Positions 11,430-23,875 of a stretch of DNA of 64,000 nt are shown in pieces (positions within the stretch are counted from its first letter, which is position 1; each line of letters starts with the position of its first letter). The DNA comes from Laguncularia racemosa (Eukaryota > Streptophyta > Magnoliopsida > Myrtales > Combretaceae), in assembly GCA_037954665.1 (NCBI GenBank), contig JBBMOL010000082.1:1612001-1676000 (forward strand), in the 5' to 3' direction. The notes beneath the pieces are model-generated. The model was not told the origin of the DNA, ran no database searches, and saw only the letters and a list, made by a program, of their open reading frames with translations. The translations under genes were made by a program, and so were the position numbers.

Positions 11430-12692
11430 GATTATTATGATTAAGGTCGAAATGTCTGAGTCAGTAAATCCAAAGGCTACTATTCCATGTTTATGTTTAT
11501 AATTTAGTGCACTTGCATGTAATTATGATATATGAATTGGATTTGTGTATGGGGTAATGGGGATATATATTGCATTCATTCACTATGAATTGATTGCTAA
11601 TCTAAATTAATCATACTTAGCTAATTGTTAGTGAATTTTCCTTGCATTTAGAATTAAGAAAATGCAAGTGTCTATACTAAATTGTTGTGGTCATCAAATA
11701 ACTAAACTTAATATTGTTTGACCATAAATAAAATGAATCACGCATCACAAAACCTCGTATGCAAGAAGGCTATTGGCATCACATGTTGGTGTAAAGAGGC
11801 CACATGGAGGTGTACTCCATGTGTATACCTTGTCTCAACCTTTAGGAACTAAGTAGAACTAGGAAATGTAACCATCTATCTAAGACCTAGCTTTGAGTTT
11901 ACGGGCCTTTCACAATCTATACACCACATGGATTATTATATAAATACAAATTTCTTAGTCTATTTAAATATAGTACAAATATTTATAGACTTTATGAATG
12001 ATCTCAAAAAGGAAGACTAGGTTCACTAGTTCCTAAAGTTGAAATGTAGTTTGTAATTTCCCAACCTAAGTAATAAAGGGCGATAAATCCATACTGTATG
12101 TGGTATCCAACATATCACATATATTGTTGCATTCATATGGTTGATCATATATTGCATATGTTTGATTAACTTGCTTGTTATTGCTTGTCGGTTTAATAGG
12201 AGGGTTATCTTACTAAGCTATCATAACCTACACCGGAACACTTTCTCTTTTGTAGGTTAAATCTAAAGCCGGGAATGGGCTAGGAATCAAGCAATAAGAT
12301 CTTCAAACTCAGATATTGAGGAACAAGTATAGGATAGAGTAATTGGTGGTCTAAACTTAGATAGAGTGATAAGAAATTAAGGAACTTATACATTCCTTCT
12401 TTTCAAAATCTATTTTCCTTTGAACTTATCTGAACTTAAACTTCTTTAGAGTTGTGACTACCTAATTTAACAATTTGGTAGGGGATACTGATTCTCTGCA
12501 GTTCTATTGATTGTGGATTACTAGTTTCTTTAGTTATTTTTATACAATAATTAGTTTTATGTATTATAACTAAAAGAGATTTATTTAGAGTCTTGTAACC
12601 TTTAACTTACAAGATGGTTTTCACATCACTAGTATACATGAGGTGTGATAACTTTTAGTGAAAACTATAAGGCCCCCTTTTGGGGGGTGACA
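11430..12692 (-). repeat. Possible decayed LTR, minus orientation
   Basis: The minus strand read from 12692 begins TGTCACCCCCCAAAAGGGGG. TGTCAC followed by C-rich DNA is a common start for plant Ty3/gypsy LTRs. The 12180-12300 part also looks like LTR rather than gene. I could not find the other end or a target duplication. Confidence 0.3.
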
Positions 12693-12944
12693 CTCATTGT
12701 TTTTCGTACTCTTACTTTGTAAGGCTATCATAGATGGGGCCACTTCTATATTGAATTTATGTTAATGTTAAAAGGACTAAACCAACTTATCCCATGTGAT
12801 GATTTCATTTTGGTCCAATTATATGCATTAGAGTAAGGTTAAGCTAGTTAAGTTATCTTGAAATGTTTAAACCATTAGTTAGTCAAATTTTGTATATTTT
12901 CCCATTTTCCTTAGGTATAGTCGAGTGTGTAACATAGGGCATCT

Positions 12945-13478
12945 TGATGGGAATCAAACCTCTGGATCCAGCAGTGGGAAGCTTATTTGAACAAATGAGC
13001 CTAAACATCCACATTTTATCTTTATTTATCTTATAATAATTGTCTTTACATTATAGCAGGTACATTTTGCCGGTTTTGCAAGAAGACGACTAAGCACAAT
13101 AGCAATTGGTTTATGATTGGATCATGGTCCATTATGAACCAAATTGAACCTACAAAGACAAGTGGAGCTGACCTTCATTTCATTTGCATTTTTATCAAAA
13201 GAAGAACTTGTCTTACATTACTCCATGGAGGTAAAAGAAACCAGCCACATATGATGCTTTCATTTATATTTTCTTTTGATTAAATTTTTCCTTAATTAGA
13301 ACAAGTATAAATACTTATAAAGTAGGGTTTGTAAGGGACTTTTTTAACATTTTTTTTTAGACTTTATGCCATGGGAGAACATCCTCTTCATGCATTCACT
13401 CTTATCAATTTCATTTTGAAATTGTGGCAAGTTTGGCTTAACGATTATTGTGAATCATATCAATCATTCTTAAGTTGT
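12945..13478 (+). repeat. Solo LTR J, left part
   Basis: The LTR starts TGATGGGAATC, preceded by CATCT (12940-12944). It has an ACAAGTATAAATACTTAT promoter-like segment near 13310. It is cut at 13478 by element C, and the right part is at 18049-18208. The summed length of about 700 bp, the terminal TG...CA and matching target duplications identify a solo LTR: no polypurine tract, primer site or second LTR accompanies it. Confidence 0.8.
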
Positions 13479-14519
13479 CGATAGGAATAAAAATCTGACA
13501 AGACCTATCATTAGGGCAAGAACTAAAGGATTTCAAATCTTGGCGTTGAGGGCCCATTTTAAGCAAATCGACCCCGAAATTATTTATAAATTAACCTCTT
13601 TTCTATTATTATTGTATTTTGTTTCCTAACAGGCACACTTATCATATTTTATAGGGCAATGAACAAACTCCCTCAGACTCAGCTTGTGGGTTATCCATGG
13701 ATCGACCTGAATAGGCGATGAGCTGAGCCGATGGATCCTATAGAAGACCGGCATCTTGAAGACCAATTTCTTTTATATATTTTTCATTTGCATGGACTAT
13801 TTATGTTGTAATCATTTTGGGACACTTTTATTTCCTTGTAATTTCCATTTAGGGCTAGCCACCTTAAAAGTAGCAAACTTGTAATTTTTACCACTTTCTA
13901 ACCCTAAGAGTAGCAAGTATAAATACTTGCTTAGAAGAGGGTTTGAGGAGGCTAATTTTTACAGATTTGAGAGGCACATTTCACGTGTGAATTAGGGTTC
14001 TTTCCTTAGTTCCAAACTCTTATCAATTTTAACCCAAGAATTGGAATTGTGGCGAGTACGACGAAGGCGAATTGTGAGTCATATCAATTCAATTTTGTTG
14101 TATGTTAATTTCTTCTCTAGTGAGTCATATCTAGGGTAGATTTGGATCTTTCTTGGACCTATTTGTGGTTTATTTTTTCGTGAACAACAATCTTGTAAGA
14201 TTGATTGTTTTATTGAGCACTTGGATTACATACTTTATTGTTATTGTTGGCGTGAACTAGTGATTGAAAGGGAAAGTGGATTTCATTGGTTTATTGCTTT
14301 CTTTGATCTGATTTCCACATGACATTTCAATCCTTATTGTGGTTATTTGGTTAATGTTATCAATAGAGATTACAATTAAATCATTTGAACAACATTTTCC
14401 ATCAAAACCTTCAAAGGTGTCACGAGAATTGCTTACTAGGTGGACCGGTTTTGTGATTGATTTGAGATTGTTTTCTGGAGTCTTTTTTATTGTGCTTCCA
14501 AGTGGATTTAGGCACATCA
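13479..14519 (+). repeat. 5' LTR of element C
   Basis: It starts CGATAGGAAT, where the 3' copy has TGATAGGAAT (the first base has mutated), and ends GGCACATCA. The first ~90 bp read as the C-terminal tail of pol in the 3' copy. A dyad TATA box lies at 13912-13931. Confidence 0.9.
13912..13931 (+). promoter_or_regulatory. Dyad TATA box, C 5' LTR
   Basis: AGCAAGTATAAATACTTGCT is a perfect inverted repeat centred on a TATAAATA box about 430 bp into the LTR. It is the likely core promoter. The 3' LTR carries the same motif at 17436-17455. Confidence 0.75.
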
Positions 14520-14525
14520 TCTTTT

Positions 14526-14537
14526 TGGTATCAGAGC
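14526..14537 (+). other. Primer-binding site, initiator tRNA-Met type (C)
   Basis: TGGTATCAGAGC lies 6 bases after the 5' LTR end. It is the usual site complementary to the 3' end of plant initiator tRNA-Met. Confidence 0.9.
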
Positions 14538-15676
14538 ACATGTTGAGAGAAGGGATTTATGATTCTTTGATTTTGTGATATTCATCTTCAATTAGGGTTA
14601 ATCAAATTGTGAACTGCAATTGTGTTGTGTAGTTTGTGACTTGCGAAATTACCTTGGTTGGAATTTTGATTTGCTGCTTGTTGGAGTTGGATTGGGAAGG
14701 TTATTGTATCATTTTGTGATTAATAATTTTTCATGGAAGGAAGGAAGGATTGAAGTGTTGTTAATTCAACAATTGTGTGAGCTTGAAAAATTACCTTGTT
14801 CTTGCCGTTACTAGTTGTGGCGTGAAGGAGGTTGTGAAGTTTGTTGTCGTGATTTCCATTGTGTAATTCTGAATTGGTGAAGTGCAATTTCCAGATTTGA
14901 GGTGTGAGTTAAGGAAGCAATTTGAATTTCAAAACACACATTAAGTCATTACTTAATTGTGTGTTCATTTGAATGTGAAAGTGGCTCCTTACCATTTGTG
15001 GAATATTGCAATTAATGATCTCATTTTGAATTTGAACTTAAGTTGCCTTTTGTTGTGAGTTACGGTTTGAAACATGTATAGAAGTGGAGAAATACAAGTG
15101 TGGAAGAGTGTGTATGTGTGTGCTGCAACGTGTATAAAAGGTATATGTGTGTGGAGTCGTATTTTTGTAAAATTAGTGAAGGGTATGTATGTGTGGCGTT
15201 ATGTGTGTATGTTGATTGAAGGTGTTGCAACGTGGTGAATTGGTGTTGTGGTGAAGTGAGTGCATCGTGATGAGGTGCGTGTGGTGGTGTAAATTTGTGG
15301 AGTTGTGTGGAGTAAGGTGCTGCACATTAAGATAAAGTGTGAGTGTGAACCATAGCTAATTAAGGAAGTTAAGTAGTGAAGTTTGAAATTCAAATATAAG
15401 CATTTAAGTGTGAAAGTTATTGAGTATTATTACTTAAACACTTGCTTAGTTGAATTCAATATCTTAACAACTTAGAAGTATTTATTTGTGCTTCACTTAT
15501 TCTACTTTACTTGAAGTGACAAGAAGTATTTATTGTATTGGTGACTTGTTACACCGTGAGTGTACAAGTGTGTGTGTTGTTATCCAAACTTGTTATTGTG
15601 ACGTGGTGAAGTGAAGGGAGTGTACTACAATTATTTGAGATTACATTTGTACTTCAAATAAATCGCATCCACAAAC

Positions 15677-17092
15677 ATGTCAAATGATAGTGTGAATAGG
15701 GGCATTGGCAATGGGGCCAATAGCCAAGTGGGTAGCAGACCAAGTCGTCGAAATACAAATGGAAGAACTCTAGATGAACAACTTCCGGACCTTACCACAA
15801 TTGTTGCTACATTAGCAACAAGGATTGATAGGATGAAATTGCCAGCACCACCTATGGTAAACCTTCAGGCACCACCTAGAGTAGAAGGAGATTATCATGC
15901 TCTTAGGGAAAACAGAGATGATAATTTTAGGGTTAATCCATACCCGGAAAGGGAATTTAGACCACCTCGAGGACTAGAGTGTGCGAAGCTACAAATGCCT
16001 TCATTTGATGGTAGGGGTTCCACCAATGATTACCTAGACTGGGAAGACCAAGTTGAGGGTCTTTTCAAGTGTTATGAGATTGATGAAGACTTTCGAGTAC
16101 GTCTCGCAACCGTAGAGTTCACAGGGTATGCCGCTTTGTGGTGGAAGAATACAGTGATTAGTAAGCGAAGGGATGGAGAAACCGAAATACACGCTTGGAG
16201 AGACATGAAAGGAGTTTTGAGGAATAGGTTTGTACCGAAACACTACAGGCATGAGCTATTTATGCGTCTCTAGACACCGAGACAGGGGGGTAAAACAGTG
16301 GATGACTACGTATAGGAGTTTGAGACACTAGTAATCAGATGTGGATCAGTTGAACCTCCTGAACAAACCCTAGCACGTTTTGTATCTGGGTTGAAGTATG
16401 AGATAACTTGTGTAGTTGAGCTTTAGAGATATAGTACACTTGATAAGGCTATACAGTTAGCCTTGAAAGTGGAAAGACAGAGACAATCCTATTCATTCCA
16501 GGTTACTAGGAGCAGACTACCAGGGAACCAAACTGTTCAGGGTCAATTATGTTCTCCTTCAGAGATACTAGTGGTTCACGAGCAGTTGAATAAACCATTG
16601 GAGTATTCTGAGGAACAGAGTCAGATGAGTCTATCATTAGAGGGCTAGAATGTTCAGAGTCAGTTGTGTTCACCTTCAGAGGTCTTAGAAGGCAATGAGC
16701 AGTTGGGCCAACCATTAGAAGACCATGAGGATCAGCAACATACGGATGAGTTAGAAAAGGAAGAAACAATATCAGTGAAATGGGTTGAGATAGGGGACAC
16801 CTCAGTGGATAATGGGTCATTATTTGTGTTGCAGAATAGATACATCTTGGAAATGGAGGAGAGAAAACAATCACCACCTGTAGTATTTTAGATATTGGGA
16901 TTCTGCTGAGATACTTCTTCAGATAGATTGCTAGGAGAAAACAAAGTCTCCATTGCATTTGATCTACCAAATTTGAGGACAAATCTTTTTGAGGCCCGAG
17001 GAGATGATAGGAATAAAAATCCATCAAGACCTATCATTAGGGCAAGAACTAAAGGATTTCACATCTTGGCGTTGAGGGCCTATTTTGAGTAG
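15677..17092 (+). pseudogene. gag fused to pol tail (element C)
   Basis: The start MSNDSVN is shared with D gag. One frame runs to 17092, interrupted by TAG at 16271, 16313, 16424, 16646 and 16889 and by a TGA near 16904, with no frameshift. Residues about 95-200 are the retrotransposon gag domain (YLDWEDQVEGLFKCYE, ALWWKN). No CCHC knuckle or protease follows. Instead there is a Glu/Gln-rich region with a duplicated segment (QLCSPSE twice) and then NLRTNLFEARGDD, which resembles the end of pol in F. The frame crosses into the 3' LTR and ends in PIIRARTKGF plus about 13 residues. Particle assembly would be its only direct role. Confidence 0.8.
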
Positions 17093-18043
17093 ATCGAGCC
17101 CGGAATTATTTATAAATTAACCTCTTTTCTATTATTATTGTATTGTGTTTTCCAATAGGTACACTTATCATATTTTATGGGGCAATGGACAAACTCCCTC
17201 AAACTCAGCTTGTGGGTTATCCATAGACCGACCTAAACCGGCGATGAGCTGGGCCAATGGATCCTATAGAAGACCGGTATCTTGAAGACCAATTTCTTTT
17301 ATATTTTTCATTTGCATGGACTATTTATGTTGTAATCATTTTGGGACACTTTTATTTCCTTATAATTTTCATTTAGGGCTAGCTACCTTAAAAGTGGCAA
17401 ACTTATAATTTTTACCACTTTCTAACCCTAGGAGTAGCAAGTATAAATACTTGCTTAGAAGAGGGTTTGAGGAGGCTAATTTTTATAGATTTGAGAGGCA
17501 CATTTCACATGTGAATTAGGGTTCTTTCCTTAGTTCCAAACTCTTATCAATTTCAACCCAAGAATTGGAATTGTGGCGAGTGCGACAAAGGCGAATTGTG
17601 AGTCATATCAATTCAATTTTGTTATATGTTCATTTCTTCTCTAGTGAGTCATATCTAAGGTAGATTTGGATCTTTCTTGGACCTATTTGTGGTTCATTTT
17701 TTCGTGAAAAACAATCTTGTAAGATTGATTGTTTCATTGAGCACTTGGATTACATACTTCATTGTTATTGTTGGCATGAACTAGTGATTGAAAGGGAAAG
17801 TGGATTTCATTGGTTTATTGCTTTCTTTGATCTGATTTCCACGTGAAATTTCAATCCTTATTGTGGTTATTTGGTTAATGTTATCAATAGAGATTACAAT
17901 TAAATCATTTGAACAACATTTTCCATCAAAACCTTCAAAGGTGTCATGAGAATTGCTTACTAGGTGGACCGGTTTTATGATTGATTTGAGATTGTTTTCT
18001 TGAGTCTTTTTTATTGTGCTTCCAAGTGGATTTAAGCACATCA
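17005..18043 (+). repeat. 3' LTR of element C
   Basis: It starts TGATAGGAAT after the polypurine-like GCCCGAGGAGA and ends AGCACATCA at 18043. GTTGC follows as the target duplication. Confidence 0.9.
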
Positions 18044-18048
18044 GTTGC

Positions 18049-18208
18049 TTTCAATTATTTCTAGTGTGTAATTGGAATTATGTATGTGTTCTTGAACACG
18101 CCAATTAGGGTTCCATTTTCAATTTAGGGTCACGCCCGATTTGATAGGAATTTGGTTCCTTATTGTGTCATCCTTTATATATATTACAATTACAATTGAA
18201 GCACATCA
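18049..18208 (+). repeat. Solo LTR J, right part
   Basis: It resumes J after the C target duplication and ends GAAGCACATCA at 18208. CATCT (18209-18213) repeats the left flank exactly. Confidence 0.75.
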
Positions 18209-18213
18209 CATCT

Positions 18214-20212
18214 AATCCTTTTGTACTTTCAAATTTTAGAACTTGGAAATTTTCAAGGTATTTTCCATCATATATAGCTTGAATGTTGACTAAACCCACT
18301 TTCTTTAAACCATTTAGGCCTATGAATCCCTACATCTTCTCGGTAATTTTCTAAAATAATTTTTGTTCTAAGTCTTTTTACTCTTCCTCCTAATTTTTCA
18401 TTGATATCATGTTATTCTTGGATTCATCTTCTTCCAAGTTAGGCATTGGAGGCTCTTCATGTTACTCATCTGGTCATTAATTTTGTAAAGGTTGATTGTT
18501 TTCAGTCAATTGCTACTAAATATCTCCATTCTTTAGCAACAAATCCAAAAGTACACCTTATTTACCTGGTTTTTGCCTACTTTCCCTCGTAGCTCTCTAA
18601 CATCTACAATTTTCTTAATTTTCTTTTTTTTTTGCTTCACTTCTTTTTTATTTTCTCTTGATGACCTATTAACATGGATAAAGACATATCGAGATCCTAG
18701 TAATCCAAAGTGATAAGCTTAAGTGAATCCATGTAAGCAATGTCTTGAAGTAAGCCTAATTGTCGAGTTATAGAAAATGGGAAGTACCTAATAAATCCAA
18801 TAATGCCAATGAGAGGGAACTCTTGGATAATCCTTGCATCCTAAAATGGCTTTAATATAGTTACTATATCTTGTTGTTTCGATGAAGTTATTTGGCTTAA
18901 CCTTTTTTATTACATCTACCCATTCATTTGCCTTGATCATTTTTGGTACTTTGATTTTAAGGGCAACACTATCAATAAGATCTACTTCACCAGCTAAAGA
19001 TCCCCTGATACGATTCTTTTTAAATAACTTCAAGTGGTAGAAAACCAAACAATTAATATAGTTGGATTCGTCCTAAAGGTCCCATGCCTCCTTTCCTTTA
19101 GAAAACTTAGTGTCCTAAACTTCTTTGCAAGTAAGTGTTAGTACATAAGACTTCCATTCTAAAAATTGAAGCACTAACTCAACAACTCTAAAATGAATGT
19201 TACCATAACCATATGGGAACAAAACTATTTGAAATACCGCTAAGATGAAAGCATACACCTTATTTTGAAGCTAATCCTCCAAATTTCCATAGAAAATATA
19301 TATTGACCGAATCTAAATGGGTTCATAAACCACACCAAGACTTTTCCTAGCTTAAGGTGTTTCCCCTTAGGTCCAGCTAGGAGTGGAGCTAATGTAGACT
19401 TCTTGATTCCCGACAACTTAAACAAACCCTTCTCTAGTTGAAGCCTGAAATATGGAATGACAATTCCTACTTTGGTTGGTGAAGCTTTAAGCAACTAGGT
19501 GAATTCTTCGATGGTAAGACTCATCATCAGTGAGCTAATACAAAAAACATAACAATCTAGGTCCTAGAAATGAATGAGAGTTTCAATAATGGGCTAATGG
19601 AGTTTAACCTTCACAAGAGACATAATTGGGCTAAACATCCTATCAAGATAATCCTACATTGTTGGTGCTAGTTTTTTAAACCATTTTTCCAAACTATCTT
19701 TAGTAAAGGAGTAATGGTAGATTTCAACTTCATTGATGAACTTATATGGAATGTGATGCGTGAAACTCTAGGTATGTTAAACCTATAATCCCAAAGTCGC
19801 TATTGGATTCAATTACCCCGAAGATCGTCTTGAATAAGTGTTGCATAACTAGACCCCAATGACACTTGTTGATTGAAACCTAAGCTATCAAAGGGTTTTT
19901 TAAGCAATTCGATTGAGAATTCCTATAGAAGAGTTCTTTTGCAAAAGAACCAAAAAGGGGATATTTCATAATTCACGAAATTGCATATTAACTCAATCAT
20001 AAGATGTCTCAGCCGGTCTCCCTTAGTAAGGCTTATATAGCATACAACAACAATATGGAAAAACCCTAAGTTGCCTAATCTATCCTTATCCACATGTAAC
20101 TAAGTAAGTAACTAAATAACATAAGTTATAAACCAACAAATAAAACAAAAACAAACCAAATATGTCTCTAACTTTGTCGGCTTAAAAAAATATTCTAATC
20201 TCTCTAAATATC
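18214..20212 (-). pseudogene. X: decayed coding remnant, unknown plant protein
   Basis: Two minus-strand frames (19240-19494 and 18788-19048) are the longest open parts. The frame upstream of the first (about 19495-19760) continues with in-frame TAGs and reads like a plant domain with a TIEEF motif. My impression is a DUF7745-type protein, a family often found among plant repeats, but I cannot test it. Stops and apparent frameshifts make it non-functional. There is no LTR, primer site or intron structure. Its right end is set by the insertion of element A. Confidence 0.35.
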
Positions 20213-21075
20213 TGATCCACGCAAAAAGAGATATAAAATAAGTGTAAATAAATACCGGCAAGTATACCGGATCGGATCAAGCAATATAGTGAGAGAAGAG
20301 TGTCGAACTACGAAGATTAATTAAGTAATAGACCTATATCAATTTCTACTATTATTTAGGCAATGATATTTGATGAGAATAAAATGTGAATGAATTATAC
20401 TAAATGTGCAAAAAGAGAATTGTGTTGAAAAAGGATAAATGGATGGTGGGAAGATAGAATCCACCCTAATTTTTACTAATCATATTGCCTTCATGTTATA
20501 ATAACTTATAGCTATATGGATTTCATAAGAAATTGACAAAACCTTAATCATTTTTCAAGTTTTAAAGTATCATAACCCCAATTTAATTTAATAGCTCCCG
20601 TTAATTAAAATCAATGGAGAATTCTAATTTACGATCATAAATTTCCCAATTATATGATTGCCTAATATCTTTAAACTAATTTCTCTTAATCCCTGGGTGA
20701 AAAATTTAATAAAAATATTACATGAAACACTTAGGTCAATTTCTAATAAAATTAAATAACGCCGCTTCCGCATAAATTATTAAATCTTACTTGGGAATTC
20801 CTAATAAATCCTAAATTTCTCTTTCAAGTCGTTTAGATTCCTATGCATTGATTTCAATTACAAAATACAATTCATAGTAGGACTTCTCATATGAAAAATC
20901 CACATATCTATATGTTCTATAACATGAATACAATGATCATTTTAGTTGAATTATGGCTTCATCATGTTTCCCACAGAGATGATTTAGAACATTATGGTGT
21001 GGATTGCATAAAAACAATTTAAATGAATAGGTGCAATGGAATTCAATTGAATAATAAAAATAAACTGATAAATTG
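20213..21075 (-). repeat. 3' LTR of A, distal part
   Basis: It begins TGATCCACG, matching the 5' LTR at 41822, and follows that copy to 21075, where element B starts. AATTG (21071-21075) is the B target duplication. Confidence 0.9.
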
Positions 21076-22664
21076 TGTTGATTGAAATCGCAATCATACA
21101 AATTAAAATCCTTTTACTCCGACTCTTCCTTTTGATCAATTAGGCAACTGCACCTATCGATTACAGTAGTATAGAGTTTAAGCACGGATATCGTTCCCTC
21201 AGGGATCTACAAGTACTAATACTAACCTCAAACCGACTATCTAACCGCACAATTTCGAGGTGAATTGATTTAACCAAATTACCTAAATTAAACTAAATTA
21301 TCTAATAGAAATGAAATCAATGGATATCAAACAATGAGTTAAATTATCAAATTCAATGTTCCAACGCGTACCCCACTCTCACTACTCATCTAATTACTAT
21401 GCAACTTCAATCCTTAGAAAACTAATTAATGAGTACTGATTATCTCTGATCCGCGGGGCATCTAACACTAAGTTAATGTTTCTTCCAAAATCACTAACTC
21501 CTAATTCTAACCGTATTAACAAAGATCCCTCTTTTATTAACAACAATCAGAATTGCATGATTATACCACAACCCTCAATTAGATTAAATCATTATATCCA
21601 ATCTAATATGGAAAACTTATGCTTTCTATCCCTAGATTGCATACAAGCCTTTTCATCCGATGTATGATCTATTCAAATAAGAGATTTCCCAATCAACTTA
21701 TCAGAAATCAATGTAATCTAATGCTGGCCAAACATCAAATCAACAATATATAATAAACAACATGGATGAAATCAGAGATGCTCAATCGTCATTAATTTTG
21801 CAATAAACCCAATGTTACATAGTACTCAGACTTTCGTAAGATTCGGGTATGAAATAATTAGCTACACATGGTTCTCAAGGAATAACAAAACAAAATAATC
21901 AAATCCATGTGTGAAACACTTCTAGAATTAAAGCTCGAAAATTCCTTTGGCTGCTGTTGTTCTCCTAAAATTCCAGTACGTTGTTTTCTGCCTCTCTCTC
22001 TTTTTTCTCTCTCTTCAAAGACGACTATTTATACCTAGGGTAGCTTCCTCTCTGGCGTGTAGAAGATATCCTTCAAATATAGACGAAAGATTTAAAGATA
22101 TCTTTCCTTCGATAGACACACGGTCATAACTACATGGGCGTGTAGATAAACCGTGTATCTTTCTGAGTTAGTGAACTCTGGGCGTGTATATCCCACACGG
22201 CCGTTTGCAATAGCCGTGTATATCTCTGTCTTCTTTGTTCTTCGTACACGGTTGATTACACGGGTGTGTAACTCAACCGCATGTCCTCCTCAATGTGTTA
22301 CTATGCACGGTTGGCTTACACGGGTGTGTATTCTAACCGTGTACTAGTCTGTCCTGAAAACTCTTCTTCCACGCTGATACACGTCTGATACACGGGCGTG
22401 TATCCGAACCGTGTAATCTCCTAATTCCTTCACACGGCCGTTTGTAAAACCGTGTGACTTCCTTTAACTTCAAAGCATTCCCTTTTTACTTGCTTTTATC
22501 TCCAATTCGTCTTGAATTTAAATACTTTTCATCAAATCATCCTTTTCCACACTTGAACATGAAATATAAATCAATTAAGCATCATAATCTTATATTTTCA
22601 CGCCCAATTATCTCAAAAATTGACTTAATCATCTCCAATTATAAGAGTTAAAATAGATTTATCA
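21076..22664 (-). repeat. 3' LTR of element B
   Basis: The plus-strand ends are TGTTGATTG ... TTTATCA. It is nearly identical to 32435-34018. An array of ACACGG/CGTGTA palindromes fills 22110-22460. Confidence 0.95.
22110..22460. repeat. ACACGG/CGTGT palindrome array (B 3' LTR)
   Basis: About six loosely spaced units, each roughly 60-70 bp, combine ACACGG(G/C)NGTGTA with a following ACCGTGTA and a TCTGT-type spacer. The same array is in the 5' LTR (33470-33812). Confidence 0.8.
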
Positions 22665-22704
22665 AATTTCCCCACACTTAAGCATTTGCTTGTCCTCAAG
22701 CAAA
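22665..22704 (-). other. Terminal polypurine tract and NGGA hairpin (B)
   Basis: On the minus strand, TTTGCTTG-AGGA-CAAGCAAA (22704-22685; perfect 8-bp stem) is followed by TAAGTGTGGGGAAATT, which ends at the 3' LTR. Confidence 0.85.
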
Positions 22705-23068
22705 TTACACATATGGAAGTCTCAATTCTCAAAATTCTTAAAACTCAGGAAGAAATTCAATCATTAACCCCACTTTATACCAAGATAGCCACCATTTTCC
22801 AAAATTCGCCTTTCTTATCACTCAATCTTATTAAGAACTTGTATTCAAAATACCAATAGTAGATTTCCAGTATTAATCCAAGTAAGTGAAACTTTTACCC
22901 TTTATCATTTAACCAAAAATCTCAAAGTTAAGATCAGACTTACAATCATAGAACTCAGGCATATACATCCACTTATTTCCTGAATCTTTTTCCCTTTTGG
23001 ATTGGGAGTTCAACCTTTTAGTACCTTTTCTTAGTCAATTAACCCATGTAACAAACTTTTAATCGATA

Positions 23069-23380
23069 ATCCCGGGCTCGTCACCCAAGTTAACAGACGT
23101 TATCCCCTCAAGCATAGAGGGCATCCCTTGGATTTACTTGTTCGGGTTGAATTAACTAATCAATCCCTTTTTTTTTTTTAGTGAATAAGAGCGGTTTCCT
23201 TAGCCATAAGTCCCAGACCAGACGATCTTAGGCTACTAGGTTTTAAGATAACCCTTCGAACCTTTACCACTCGAATCCAAATATTCTAATTTAAAGCCTC
23301 ATTTAGTTCAGTTTTCTCGGATTTTATTCATAACCCTTTTAGCGAGCTTTCAGCCAATGATCCCAAGTTCATCACCCAAG
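23069..23380 (-). other. Conserved block CTTGGGTGAYGARCYYGGGA, two copies (B)
   Basis: Copies at 23069-23090 and 23359-23380 match single copies in Z (2846-2868), A (35245-35267) and E (50146-50169). All lie between the two purine-tract modules and outside any reading frame. Confidence 0.65.
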
Positions 23381-23875
23381 TCAATAGATGTTATTCCCCA
23401 GAAAGGGCACCCCTCGGACTTAATTACTCGAGTCAATGAGATCCACTTCTGAACTATTTGTTATTGTTTATCATCATTTTTTTTTAAATTCATCAAATTA
23501 CTCCCAATTTGTGTTCTATCCCATTATTTTTGTAAGGGAAAGTCACCAAGCTATAAGTATCACTTGTTCCTTCATTCAAGATTGCAAAATCAAATCCTAA
23601 ATCTGAAATGAAAGCCTAAATAACAAGTAAGTCTCCCTCACATGGATACCATACTATAACTCTAAAAAGATAAAGAGAATACACAATAAGAGAATAATAC
23701 AAAATTTGAAAATTTTTCCCATGAATAGCTGCCTATACAAGTGGAATTTTATGTTTCCTGAGCAACTATTTCTCATCATCACTAAGCTTCCAAATGTTAC
23801 TTAAACAAGGAAATTGAGCATTATTTAAAAGTCCATAAGTTCATTGCTCTTGTGATATCTTTCTGTTCTTTCTAT

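Larger units (their letters stand above)
13479..18043 (+). mobile_element. Element C: gag-only chromovirus-type LTR retrotransposon
   Basis: Two LTRs (1041 and 1039 bp) enclose a 2.5-kb interior with a tRNA-Met primer site, a 1.1-kb leader, a gag frame and the tail of pol, but no protease, RT or integrase. The target duplication is GTTGT (13474-13478) / GTTGC (18044-18048), one mismatch apart. The LTRs differ at roughly 40-50 positions by eye, so the copy is not recent. It sits inside solo LTR J. Its gag is closely related to that of element D. Confidence 0.9.

Noticed and set aside
22110..22460. Repeated palindromes as a CRISPR-like array
   Set aside because: Spacing and sequence are irregular, the array is inside LTRs, and the genome is a plant.
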